This document shows positions 1 to 5,224 of a stretch of DNA of 9,605 nt, in pieces. Origin of the DNA: Oscillospiraceae bacterium (GTDB taxonomy: Bacteria; Bacillota; Clostridia; Oscillospirales; Oscillospiraceae); assembly GCA_017624645.1 (NCBI GenBank), contig JAGAMQ010000041.1:1-9605 (forward strand). The letters are read 5' to 3'. The notes under the pieces are model-generated. The model saw only the letters and a list, made by a program, of their open reading frames with translations. It was not told where the DNA came from and did not search any database. Every line of letters begins with the position of its first letter. The first letter of the stretch is position 1. The position numbers and the translations under genes are program-made.

Positions 1-851
1 TCCATCTTCTTGTTGAACTTATAGCGGCCGACAGCGCTGACATCGTAGCGGTGAGCGTCAAACAGCAGGCCTTCCAGGTGGGAGATCGCAGTCTCAACCG
101 TGGGAGGTTCACCGGGACGCAGGCGGCGATAGATCTCAAGCAATCCCTCTTCCCGGGTCTTGCAGGTATCCTTCTCCAGGGTAGCCAGGATCCGCTCGTC
201 AGCGCCGAACATAGCCTTGATCTCGTCATCGGTGGTGACACCCAGTGCGCGGATCAGGCAGGTGATGGGCAGCTTGCGGTTCTTGTCGATGCGGACCCAG
301 AACACGTTGTTGTTGTCGGTCTCATACTCCAGCCAGGCGCCACGGTAGGGAATAACGGTGGCGGTGTAGGTGTGCTGGTCGGCCTTGTCCACCTCATGAC
401 CGTAGTACATGCCGGGGCTGCGGACGATCTGGGAGATGATGGCGCGCTCGGCGCCGTTGATCACGAAGGTGCCACCATTGGTCATGATGGGGAAATCACC
501 CATGAAGATTTCCTGCTCCTTGATCTCGTCGGTCTCGGTGTTGCGCAGACGCACACGGACCTTGATGGGACGGGCATAGGTAGCGTCCCGCTCCTTGCAC
601 TCCTCAATAGTGTACTTGGGAGGCTCGTTCATGGAGTAATCCAGGAAAGACAGCTCCAGCTTGCCGGAGAAGTCGGTGATCACGCCAACATCCTTGAAGA
701 CCTCACGGAGGCCTTCCTCCAGGAACCACTCATAGGAGTCCTTCTGGATCTTCAGCATATTGGGCATTTCCAGGATCTCTTTGTACTTTGCGTAGGACTT
801 ACGCATGGTCTTGCCAAACATTTGGTCCTTGACCATTGCCATATGGATCAT
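1..851 (-). CDS. rpoB: DNA-directed RNA polymerase subunit beta, N-terminal 283 residues (runs off left edge)
   Basis: This is the beta subunit of bacterial RNA polymerase, which with beta' forms the catalytic core. The minus-strand translation is collinear with the RpoB N-terminus: [20 protein letters not shown] near residue 30, [14 protein letters not shown] near 80, and [20 protein letters not shown] near 115-135, followed by the VRSPGMYY block. The rifampicin-resistance region lies beyond the window. I chose the ATG at 849-851 because AGAAAGG sits five bases before it; in-frame ATGs at 842 and 836 would be 14 or more bases from that site, and a GTG directly precedes the chosen ATG. No rplJ/rplL gene precedes it, although that is the usual order; a divergent RNA-like unit lies there instead. 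I could not find a convincing rpoB promoter in the upstream 100 bp. Confidence 0.97.
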   Translation of the reverse strand, partial: MIHMAMVKDQMFGKTMRKSYAKYKEILEMPNMLKIQKDSYEWFLEEGLREVFKDVGVITDFSGKLELSFLDYSMNEPPKYTIEECKERDATYARPIKVRVRLRNTETDEIKEQEIFMGDFPIMTNGGTFVINGAERAIISQIVRSPGMYYGHEVDKADQHTYTATVIPYRGAWLEYETDNNNVFWVRIDKNRKLPITCLIRALGVTTDDEIKAMFGADERILATLEKDTCKTREEGLLEIYRRLRPGEPPTVETAISHLEGLLFDAHRYDVSAVGRYKFNKKM

Positions 852-925
852 CACAGCCTTTCTTACGAAATGTGTTGTTCACTTGATACGCCTGGCGCCG
901 TTGTCAATTTTAACCAATTTCCTAC

Positions 926-954
926 TTGACAGCGGCACCATTCTGTGGTAAGAT
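926..954 (+). promoter_or_regulatory. Strong sigma-A promoter, divergent from rpoB
   Basis: TTGACA (926-931) and TAAGAT (949-954) are separated by exactly 17 bases, giving a near-consensus housekeeping promoter firing rightward. The predicted start is near 961. There is no long ORF between this start and the terminator at 1017, so it appears to drive a short RNA. Confidence 0.75.
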
Positions 955-960
955 GACCTT

Positions 961-1049
961 GTTAAAAGGGGATATGTGCAGACGGCATACTCCCACAGTA
1001 TGGACTTCCATTTTACACCATTGACAGTTGTTTGTCAATGGTCTTTTTT
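961..1049 (+). ncRNA. Candidate ~90-nt small RNA (or short leader-peptide transcript)
   Basis: The unit is bounded by a near-consensus promoter (926-954) and an intrinsic terminator (1017-1049). The RNA folds locally at 968-994: GGGG/TCCC and TATG/CATA pair around a GC-rich loop, followed by a single-stranded linker and the terminator stem. An alternative reading is a 16-codon ORF at 974-1024 (starts MCRRHTP, ends LHH), whose stop codon falls inside the 5' arm of the terminator. Its ribosome site (AAGGGG, two or three bases away) is poorly spaced and its ATG lies in the hairpin. I do not recognise a known riboswitch, 6S or SRP RNA. No target or downstream gene is evident, because a second terminator follows and the next gene has its own promoter. 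Confidence 0.5.
1017..1049 (+). terminator. Intrinsic terminator of the small transcript
   Basis: A perfect 10-bp stem (ACCATTGACA / TGTCAATGGT) with loop GTTGTT is followed by C and six T residues. Confidence 0.85.
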
Positions 1050-1055
1050 CATTTT

Positions 1056-1082
1056 CCGGGGCTTTTTTTGCCCCGGTTTTTT
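1056..1082 (+). terminator. Second, tandem intrinsic terminator
   Basis: A GC-rich 7-bp stem (CCGGGGC / GCCCCGG) with a T7 loop is followed immediately by six T residues, seven bases after the first terminator. The minus-strand copy lacks a U tail, so it works rightward and insulates the small unit from downstream DNA. Confidence 0.8.
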
Positions 1083-1098
1083 GCGCCCTGGGCAGGGT

Positions 1099-1275
1099 AA
1101 ATTGGAGTTTGAACGACAAGAGAAAACGATGTCATTCTGAGCGAGCCGGAGGCGAGTCGAAGAATCTTTGCGCCATAGGCGCAATATGCGGCCTTCGGCC
1201 GCAAGATCCTTCGGCGCGCTGCGCTTGCTCAGGATGACAGTGTTGTTGGTATGTCGCAACTTCAAACTCTAATTT
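1099..1275. repeat. 177-bp MITE-like inverted-repeat element, intergenic
   Basis: The ends are 15-bp inverted repeats with one mismatch: AAATTGGAGTTTGAA (1099-1113) and the complement of AAATTAGAGTTTGAA (1261-1275). Inside is a second, imperfect inverted pair of about 36 bases starting GTCATTCTGAGCGAG (near 1131) and mirrored by GTCATCCTGAGCAAG on the other strand (near 1240). Two small hairpins sit at the centre (GCGCC..GGCGC and GCGGCC..GGCCGC). The GTCATTCTGAG..CTCAGGATGAC type of palindrome is, as far as I recall, dispersed between genes in many bacterial genomes. No transposase is encoded. Short ORFs across it are artefacts of the palindrome. Confidence 0.75.
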
Positions 1276-1302
1276 CCCGCCTCCGTCGGCAGTACCTTTT
1301 TC

Positions 1303-1330
1303 TTGACTTCCATCCCCCCCATTGTATAAT
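1303..1330 (+). promoter_or_regulatory. Sigma-A promoter of the lipoprotein gene
   Basis: TTGACT (1303-1308), a 16-base spacer containing a C7 run, and a perfect TATAAT (1325-1330). The start would lie near 1337, leaving a ~70-nt leader before the ATG at 1410. Confidence 0.8.
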
Positions 1331-1409
1331 TAAAGTGAGAAAATTGTAACATTTAGTGCGAAAATCTGTCTTAGTATCGGAACACATTCTCAGATAAGGA
1401 GGTACCGTT

Positions 1410-2048
1410 ATGAAAAAGACTTTATGCCTGCTTACCGCTTTACTTCTGCTGCTCTGCTTGACGGCCTGCGCCCCGGTGACACAGAAACCCACCGCGGAGC
1501 CGTCAGTGATCCCCACCGACAATTCCTCCCTGGTGGTAAATACCTGTCCCTGCAGTGTCATGGTAAACGGAGAGCTGTTCTTCACCTACTTTGAGAAAGC
1601 TGACATTGACGGAGATGCCGTCCAGCCCGCGGGAACCATCACCCGCGCCTCCTGCGACATTTCCTCCACACCCAAGGAAAACGACACCTCCAATTTCGAG
1701 GCCTGCGTTGACCAGCCCTATGCCTGGGTGGACGGCGATCTGATCCTGTTTTATCAGAACTGTTGGAACATCTGTTACCGCACCGACGAGATCGGCGGCA
1801 GCTACAAGATCATGGTGGACGGCATTCTCTACTACACCTATTCCAAGCCTGCCCCCACCCCCTCCGACGGTCAGATCTCAGGAACAATCGAAACCTGCAC
1901 CGAAGGGCTCTGGGTGTATCCCACTGAAAATAACCAGACCAACCATGAGCCGTTCGTCGGTCAGTCTTATGCCTGGGTGGACGGAAGTCTGGTCCTGTAC
2001 TACAACGGCCAGTGGAATACCTGCAAGCCCTTCGGCTCCAAAAGCTGA
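1410..2048 (+). CDS. Repeat-containing lipoprotein of unknown function
   Basis: A predicted surface lipoprotein of 212 residues. Residues 1-20 form a lipoprotein signal peptide: MKK, a leucine-rich core, and the lipobox L17-T18-A19-C20. A Thr/Pro-rich linker (21-42) follows. The mature part consists of two related repeats, residues ~50-122 and ~134-205. Each opens with (V/I)MV(N/D)G.L(F/Y)(F/Y)TY, carries SYAWVDG or PYAWVDG, and ends L(I/V)L(F/Y)Y...WN.C. The conserved cysteines and aromatic residues suggest two beta-rich domains; I recognise no named family. The start is secure: AAGGAGGT lies seven to eight bases before the ATG. The gene is transcribed alone from the promoter at 1303-1330 and ends at the shared hairpin at 2065-2094. 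Confidence 0.85.
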   Translation: MKKTLCLLTALLLLLCLTACAPVTQKPTAEPSVIPTDNSSLVVNTCPCSVMVNGELFFTYFEKADIDGDAVQPAGTITRASCDISSTPKENDTSNFEACVDQPYAWVDGDLILFYQNCWNICYRTDEIGGSYKIMVDGILYYTYSKPAPTPSDGQISGTIETCTEGLWVYPTENNQTNHEPFVGQSYAWVDGSLVLYYNGQWNTCKPFGSKS

Positions 2049-2064
2049 TCCTCAGTTCAACAAA

Positions 2065-2094
2065 ACCGCCCATTCCCTTTCGGGAATGGGCGGT
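2065..2094. terminator. Terminator between convergent genes, probably bidirectional
   Basis: A perfect 13-bp stem (ACCGCCCATTCCC / GGGAATGGGCGGT) with a TTTC tetraloop. The minus-strand tail reads TTTTGTTG, which suits the phosphoribosyltransferase gene. The plus-strand tail is weaker (AATCTCGTT) but probably serves the lipoprotein gene. Confidence 0.8.
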
Positions 2095-2107
2095 AATCTC
2101 GTTATGC

Positions 2108-2743
2108 TTACAGCCAGGAATAGCCGTGGGAATTGACCAGGGCATCGATGCGGCGGCCCTTCTTGCAGTAGGGGCACTCCTTGTAGTCGTAGCTGGCGTA
2201 GTCGGGAATGTCCTTGACGGAGTAAATGGAACGGACAGGATGGCCGTTGATCTCATCCACGGCACGGTAGATGGCCGCAATGCCCACAGCCTCGCCGCCG
2301 TAATAACCCACAGCCTCGATGCCCTTGTTGGCGGTATAGCCGGTGGTGCAGGAAGCCATAAGGATCAGCACATGCTTGTTGCGGATCATAGGCTGGATGT
2401 TGTCCCGGAAGATCATCTGGGAGTTGGAGTTGTATTCGGGCTCCACCACATAGATGGTGTTGTGGGCATTGACGCTGCGGAAACCGCTCTTGGTCAGCTC
2501 CTGGGCCAGGCAGGTGCCAATGACGGAAGTGCCGTCCAGGCACAGAATGGTATCCACAGGGGTATCGTTTTTGAAGGTAGCCACCAGATCTCTTGCGGCA
2601 GCCTGGGCTTCGCTGAGACGGGTCTTGGGATAAGTAATATCAATATAGTAATTAATGTGGCTGTGGTTGGTGGCAAAGTGACCACGGGCAACACGCAGGG
2701 GAACATTTCCGCGCTTTACAGGCAGGCTGGTGATCTCAATCAT
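2108..2743 (-). CDS. Phosphoribosyltransferase-fold protein with atypical PRPP loop
   Basis: A 211-residue protein resembling type I phosphoribosyltransferases of the orotate PRTase class, which transfer ribose-5-phosphate from PRPP to a base. The best evidence is residues 124-143, VLILMASCTTGYTANKG, matching the PRPP-binding loop pattern of hydrophobic strand, acidic pair, then TTGxT. Here the acidic pair is replaced by Met-Ala, so catalysis is uncertain and a regulatory or divergent role is possible. A CPYC motif at 190-193 may belong to a small metal site. I chose the ATG at 2741-2743 because GGAGG lies eight bases upstream; a longer reading would start at a GTG overlapping that site. It is monocistronic, with promoter 2839-2867, structured leader 2768-2838 and terminator 2065-2094. 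Confidence 0.75.
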   Translation of the reverse strand: MIEITSLPVKRGNVPLRVARGHFATNHSHINYYIDITYPKTRLSEAQAAARDLVATFKNDTPVDTILCLDGTSVIGTCLAQELTKSGFRSVNAHNTIYVVEPEYNSNSQMIFRDNIQPMIRNKHVLILMASCTTGYTANKGIEAVGYYGGEAVGIAAIYRAVDEINGHPVRSIYSVKDIPDYASYDYKECPYCKKGRRIDALVNSHGYSWL

Positions 2744-2767
2744 AGTAGTATCCTCCACAAATGAATT

Positions 2768-2838
2768 AAAAAAACGAAAGCGTCCACAAACCCCGGCAAG
2801 AGCGTTTTTGCCGGATGCTGTGAAAAACGCTTTTTTTC
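2768..2838 (-). promoter_or_regulatory. Structured 5' leader, candidate attenuator of the phosphoribosyltransferase gene
   Basis: Reading the minus strand, nested stems form: AAAGCGT (2833-2827) with ACGCTTT (2783-2777), CACA (2822-2819) with TGTG (2788-2785), and CCGGCAA (2814-2808) with TTGCCGG (2799-2793). The fold is followed by CG and seven T residues (2774-2768), like a terminator. A competing 9-bp hairpin, AGCGTTTTT (2831-2823) with AAAAACGCT (2809-2801), uses the 5' arms of both the outer and inner stems. Two mutually exclusive folds before a U-tract suggest regulated termination. The ligand or protein is unknown. The same sequence read rightward also resembles a terminator (stem AGCGTTTTT/AAAAACGCT then T6). 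Confidence 0.5.
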
Positions 2839-2867
2839 ATAATACCCCGAAATGCCAAAAATTTCAA
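2839..2867 (-). promoter_or_regulatory. Sigma-A promoter of the phosphoribosyltransferase gene
   Basis: On the minus strand TTGAAA (2867-2862), a 17-base spacer and TATTAT (2844-2839). The start falls in an A7 run near 2832, just ahead of the leader fold. Confidence 0.75.
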
Positions 2868-2870
2868 GAA

Positions 2871-2909
2871 AAACCCGCCTGTATGGATGTCCAAAAAACA
2901 GGCGGGTTT
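2871..2909 (-). terminator. Intrinsic terminator of the NUDIX gene
   Basis: On the minus strand an 11-bp stem (AAACCCGCCTG / CAGGCGGGTTT) closes a ~17-base loop and runs into TTTTTCTTG. The NUDIX stop codon (2908-2910) overlaps its first arm, and the next promoter's -35 box begins within four bases of its end. Confidence 0.85.
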
Positions 2910-3417
2910 ATTGTGCAGTTTGTCTTTTGCGCAGCTCCGGTTCCTCGTGGAGGAACTGGGACGCGATGATGCCGCAAATCTCTTTGTTTCGGATCATCTC
3001 ATGGATCTCGTCAAAGGTCGCCCACCGGACCCCGTCGGTTTCCCCGGGCTGCAGCCGGATCTGGTGCAGGGGTACCTGGCAGTGCAGGCAGTAGTGGTCG
3101 TAAAAAATACTCCGCTCCCGGACGGAAGTCAGCAGTTCGAATTCCGATTCCTCTGCCCGGATGCCGGTCTCCTCGTAAAGCTACCGGACGATGGCCTGGC
3201 GGCTGTTTTCCCCGGCCTGGGCAGCACCGCCGGAATTTTCCCAGGTACCGGCATAGCTCTTGCCCTTGGCCCGGCGGGTCAGCAGGATCCGGCCCCGGCC
3301 GTCATAGACCCATACACAGACCACAAGGCCGTATTCTCCGAATCGCCAGGGGGTGCCCCGCTTGTGGACCCGGCCCGTTAAATTGCGGTTTTTGTCATAA
3401 ATATCATTGAATTCCAC
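2908..3417 (-). pseudogene. NUDIX hydrolase interrupted by an amber codon in the Nudix box
   Basis: The full frame encodes a ~169-residue NUDIX-fold protein. These proteins hydrolyse nucleoside diphosphates linked to other groups; this one begins with the EFNDIYDKNRNLTGRVHKRG segment seen in the isopentenyl-diphosphate-isomerase-like NUDIX subgroup. The Nudix box (GX5EX7REUXEEXGU) reads GGAAQAGENSRQAIVR, then TAG (3181-3183, codon 79), then LYEETGI. The stop sits where the box has its second conserved glutamate and differs from GAG by one base. The frame stays open and family-like beyond it (DHYCLHCQVPL, GVRWATFDEI) to TAA at 2908. I chose the GTG at 3415-3417 because AAAGGAGG is seven to eight bases upstream. 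Either this is a recent nonsense mutation, a sequencing error, or readthrough; I favour a pseudogene. Confidence 0.8.
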
Positions 3418-3448
3418 AGCAAGCACCTCCTTTTCGCATATTTCTGTT

Positions 3449-3477
3449 ATTGTATCACGGCTGGAAAGAAAAGGCAA
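3449..3477 (-). promoter_or_regulatory. Promoter of the NUDIX gene
   Basis: On the minus strand TTGCCT (3477-3472), a 17-base spacer and TACAAT (3454-3449), ~30 bases before the GTG start. It lies between the methyltransferase stop and the NUDIX start, so NUDIX can be expressed independently. Confidence 0.65.
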
Positions 3478-3532
3478 CCAATCACAAAAGAAATTGTCAA
3501 TATTCTCCTGCAAAGTCAATGTATTGCATTGT

Positions 3533-4219
3533 TCAATCGTCAGCTGCTTTCACCACTGCATACATCAGGCTGTCGAAATCGGGCAGAGAACCCGTAATAC
3601 CCTTCTCAATCACCGAGAAATGATTGCGAGCCAGTTCCCTCTCAAAGGTGCGGAAGGACACCGTTCTGCAGGATGTTCCGGCCACCAGCATTTTGCCGGA
3701 CTCGTGATCCCGCTCCCGGGGCGCAAACGCCTGGGTAATGTCACTTTGGGTTTCGCATTCACCGTCGCCCATGGTGCAGATCAGCGCAATTCCGTTCCCG
3801 TTCAGATGATGATGCACAAACTGATAGAATCCGTCCCGGTCCCCGTCGGGCACCAGCATATGGATCACCGCAACGGCGAAAATAAAATCGAACTTCGCAT
3901 CCAGCCGGTCCGACAGGCAGTCCAAAACACTGAAATGCTCCGCATATTGGGGCCACCTCTGCCTGCAGTAAGCGATGGCTTCACCGGAAACATCCGTAGC
4001 GGACAAATCATAGCCGCTTTCCAATACCGTCCCGGCATCTCTGCCCTCTCCGCAGCCTATTTCCAGCAATTTGTGACCGTGGCCGATCCTGTACCGTTCG
4101 ATCACGTCCATAACGATGGGGGTACTGACATTACTCATCCAGCTGACACCCCTGGCGTGGGCTGTTTTATACCGCTCATCATACGCGGCATAGTATTTTC
4201 TGTGATCGTTACTTTTCAT
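3533..4219 (-). CDS. Class I SAM-dependent methyltransferase, substrate unknown
   Basis: A 228-residue soluble protein with the Rossmann-type methyltransferase core. Motif I is LLEIGCGEGRD at residues 51-61 (SAM glycine loop), the acidic end of strand beta-2 is ATDVS with D76, and motif IV is FDFIFAVAVIHML at 110-122. The order and spacing fit small class I methyltransferases of the Methyltransf_11/25 type. The substrate cannot be read from sequence. The ATG at 4217-4219 is preceded only by a weak AAAGAGA site. No terminator separates it from the NUDIX gene 115 bp downstream, so readthrough is possible. Immediately upstream is a ~150-bp palindrome; I found no clear promoter between it and the ATG. 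Confidence 0.85.
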   Translation of the reverse strand: MKSNDHRKYYAAYDERYKTAHARGVSWMSNVSTPIVMDVIERYRIGHGHKLLEIGCGEGRDAGTVLESGYDLSATDVSGEAIAYCRQRWPQYAEHFSVLDCLSDRLDAKFDFIFAVAVIHMLVPDGDRDGFYQFVHHHLNGNGIALICTMGDGECETQSDITQAFAPRERDHESGKMLVAGTSCRTVSFRTFERELARNHFSVIEKGITGSLPDFDSLMYAVVKAADD

Positions 4220-4250
4220 ACTTTATCTCTTTCGTAAAACGCACCACACA

Positions 4251-4399
4251 TCTAAAAACTACTTTTTGATGATTTGGACGAGAGATTTTGCGCCAAATCA
4301 AGTTATGGAAATTCCGGAATACTTTGTGTATTGCGGGATTTTCATAACGCGAAGTTGGGGCAAAAGATCCGGTCAAATCGCAAAAGGGGAGTTTTTAGA
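4251..4399. repeat. ~150-bp imperfect palindromic element
   Basis: The outermost arms TCTAAAAACT (4251-4260) and AGTTTTTAGA (4390-4399) are perfect inverted repeats. Matches continue inward with mismatches and a small indel: GATTTGG.. (4271) with ..TCAAATC (4379), TTTTGCGCCAA (4286) with TTGGGGCAAAA (4364), and a near-perfect centre of 20-base arms (4303-4322 and 4328-4347) around TTTGT. GCACC (4241) and GGTGC (4400-4404) may extend it by five bases. It resembles a MITE or a large DNA/RNA hairpin. No coding sequence lies within it. Confidence 0.75.
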
Positions 4400-4552
4400 G
4401 GTGCCCCATAGAATAATTATATGCACCCTGTTCCGGGATGTCAAGAACGCCTGCCTTGGATCTTCCTGTTTCTCGCACTCCCATGGTTTTAACGAATTTT
4501 CCACTAAAGTCAGACGGTCGTATGATTGTTTCCTATTCCTCTCATTTTCTGA

Positions 4553-4581
4553 TTGCTTTTTTACACCACTTCGTGTATAAT
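4553..4581 (+). promoter_or_regulatory. tRNA-type promoter ahead of the first truncated tRNA-Pro copy
   Basis: TTGCTT (4553-4558), a 17-base spacer and TATAAT (4576-4581). The predicted start is ~8 bases before the tRNA-like sequence at 4596, as expected for a tRNA gene. It probably was the original tRNA-Pro promoter and may still transcribe through to the tRNA at 5006. The stretch from 4405 to 4552 holds nothing else I can identify. Confidence 0.65.
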
Positions 4582-4595
4582 ACACTTCGATATTT

Positions 4596-4634
4596 CCGGG
4601 TGTGGCCCAGTTGGTAGGGCGCCTGGTTTGGGAG
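4596..4634 (+). pseudogene. tRNA-Pro 5'-half fragment, copy 1
   Basis: The 39 bases comprise the acceptor 5' strand CCGGGTG, the D-arm GCCC..GGGC, and the anticodon stem 5' strand and loop up to TTTGGGAG (anticodon UGG). They match the intact tRNA at 5006 except in the anticodon stem (GCCTGG here, ACTTGA there). After 4634 no acceptor or T-arm continues, so no cloverleaf can form. An identical 39-base fragment occurs at 4794. Confidence 0.8.
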
Positions 4635-4746
4635 CTGGAGCACCAAATTGGTTCGATTGCTCCAAATGTTGGATACTCCCCTTTTGCTTCGCAAATCCCC
4701 CTGATTACTTCCGTTGAAAGTTCCTCAAAACTGTGGTAGAATTCCC

Positions 4747-4767
4747 TTGACCACATATTTGACCACA
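4747..4767. repeat. TTGACCACA direct-repeat pair, first site
   Basis: TTGACCACA occurs twice with a TAT spacer (4747-4755 and 4759-4767), a 12-base period. A near-identical pair lies at 4939-4959, in the equivalent place before the next tRNA copy. It may be a recombinase or regulator binding site, a -35-like element, or worn remnants of tRNA 3' ends (the intact tRNA ends GGACCACA). Confidence 0.5.
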
Positions 4768-4793
4768 ACGAGCAATTTTCTTTAACTTCATAT

Positions 4794-4832
4794 CCGGGTG
4801 TGGCCCAGTTGGTAGGGCGCCTGGTTTGGGAG
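4794..4832 (+). pseudogene. tRNA-Pro 5'-half fragment, copy 2
   Basis: Identical over 39 bases to the fragment at 4596-4634 and breaking at the same base just after the anticodon (TTTGGGAG). The following sequence differs completely (TTGCACAAACC here). The shared breakpoint in the anticodon loop is typical of tyrosine-recombinase crossover in tRNA genes. Confidence 0.8.
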
Positions 4833-4862
4833 TTGCACAAACCATCTGGCATGTGGTATAAT
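4833..4862 (+). promoter_or_regulatory. Possible promoter reading toward the intact tRNA
   Basis: TTGCAC (4833-4838), an 18-base spacer and a perfect TATAAT (4857-4862). It begins at the very base where tRNA fragment copy 2 stops. No gene other than the tRNA at 5006 lies downstream, which would give a ~140-nt precursor leader. Confidence 0.45.
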
Positions 4863-4938
4863 GTCAATGTGAATACCCGTTGAAACACTAAGCAAATTCC
4901 GTTTTTCCCCACTCATTTTCTGATCCTGCAATAGTTCG

Positions 4939-4959
4939 ATGACCACTTATTTGACCACA
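4939..4959. repeat. TTGACCACA-type direct-repeat pair, second site
   Basis: ATGACCACT and TTGACCACA with the same TAT spacer as the pair at 4747-4767. The preceding TAGTTCGA resembles the tRNA T-loop, hinting at an eroded tRNA 3' half. Confidence 0.45.
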
Positions 4960-5005
4960 ATTGGAACGGAAATATTTCTGAGGGGCATTTCAGACAATCA
5001 AATAT

Positions 5006-5081
5006 CCGGGTGTGGCCCAGTTGGTAGGGCACTTGATTTGGGTTCAAGACGCCGGGAGTTCGAATCTCCCCACTCGGACCA
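5006..5081 (+). tRNA. tRNA-Pro(UGG)
   Basis: A complete 76-base cloverleaf decoding CCN proline codons. The acceptor CCGGGTG pairs with CACTCGG (one G-T), D-arm GCCC-AGTTGGTA-GGGC, anticodon arm CTTGA-TTTGGGT-TCAAG with anticodon TGG, five-base variable loop, T-arm GGGAG-TTCGAAT-CTCCC, discriminator A and an encoded CCA. A strong terminator follows. Two truncated 5' halves lie upstream and AT-rich, apparently acquired genes begin ~145 bp downstream, so the locus looks like an integration site. Its own nearest promoter is unclear. Confidence 0.95.
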
Positions 5082-5082
5082 C

Positions 5083-5120
5083 AAAAACCGCTGTTTTCGA
5101 TTGAAAACAGCGGTTTTTTC
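5083..5120. terminator. Terminator after tRNA-Pro, likely bidirectional
   Basis: A 13-bp stem (AACCGCTGTTTTC / GAAAACAGCGGTT) with a GATT loop, six T residues rightward, and five T residues on the minus strand. It ends the tRNA transcript and probably also the toxin cassette reading leftward. From 5121 to 5224 I see nothing further. Confidence 0.9.
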
Positions 5121-5224
5121 TAACTATTATTGCATTTTCTGTCGAACCATCGCCATCAAGTGCCTGGTGCATGGCTTAGATCTCAGAATCTGCTTTTCTT
5201 TGTTTACTGCATCGCAAAATTTGA

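Noticed and set aside
51..929. 292-residue plus-strand ORF rich in Gly/Val/Asp
   Set aside because: It is the antisense shadow of rpoB; the minus-strand frame matches RpoB block by block.
1035..1265. Small ORFs on both strands across 1028-1265
   Set aside because: They run through terminators and the inverted-repeat element and read as repeat translation.
2887..3381. 164-residue plus-strand ORF
   Set aside because: It is antisense to the NUDIX gene, whose minus-strand frame shows a clear Nudix box.
3407..4237. 276-residue plus-strand ORF opposite the methyltransferase
   Set aside because: The minus strand carries the SAM-binding motifs, and the plus-strand protein has no ribosome site or recognisable domain.
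4373..4912. 179-residue minus-strand ORF with a duplicated SQTRRPTNWATPG segment
   Set aside because: The duplicated segment is just the antisense translation of the two identical tRNA-Pro 5' halves; there is no ribosome site or coding character, and the frame also runs into the palindrome.
4400..5224. CRISPR array suspected from regularly spaced repeats
   Set aside because: The repeated units are tRNA halves ~200 bp apart with unrelated, long intervening sequence; no 25-40-bp repeats with uniform short spacers and no cas genes.
5121..5224. Possible remnant of an integrase C-terminus after the tRNA on the minus strand
   Set aside because: A short open stretch ending HLMAMVRQKMQ and stop is only ~33 codons, has no start or ribosome site, and shows no recombinase catalytic motif.
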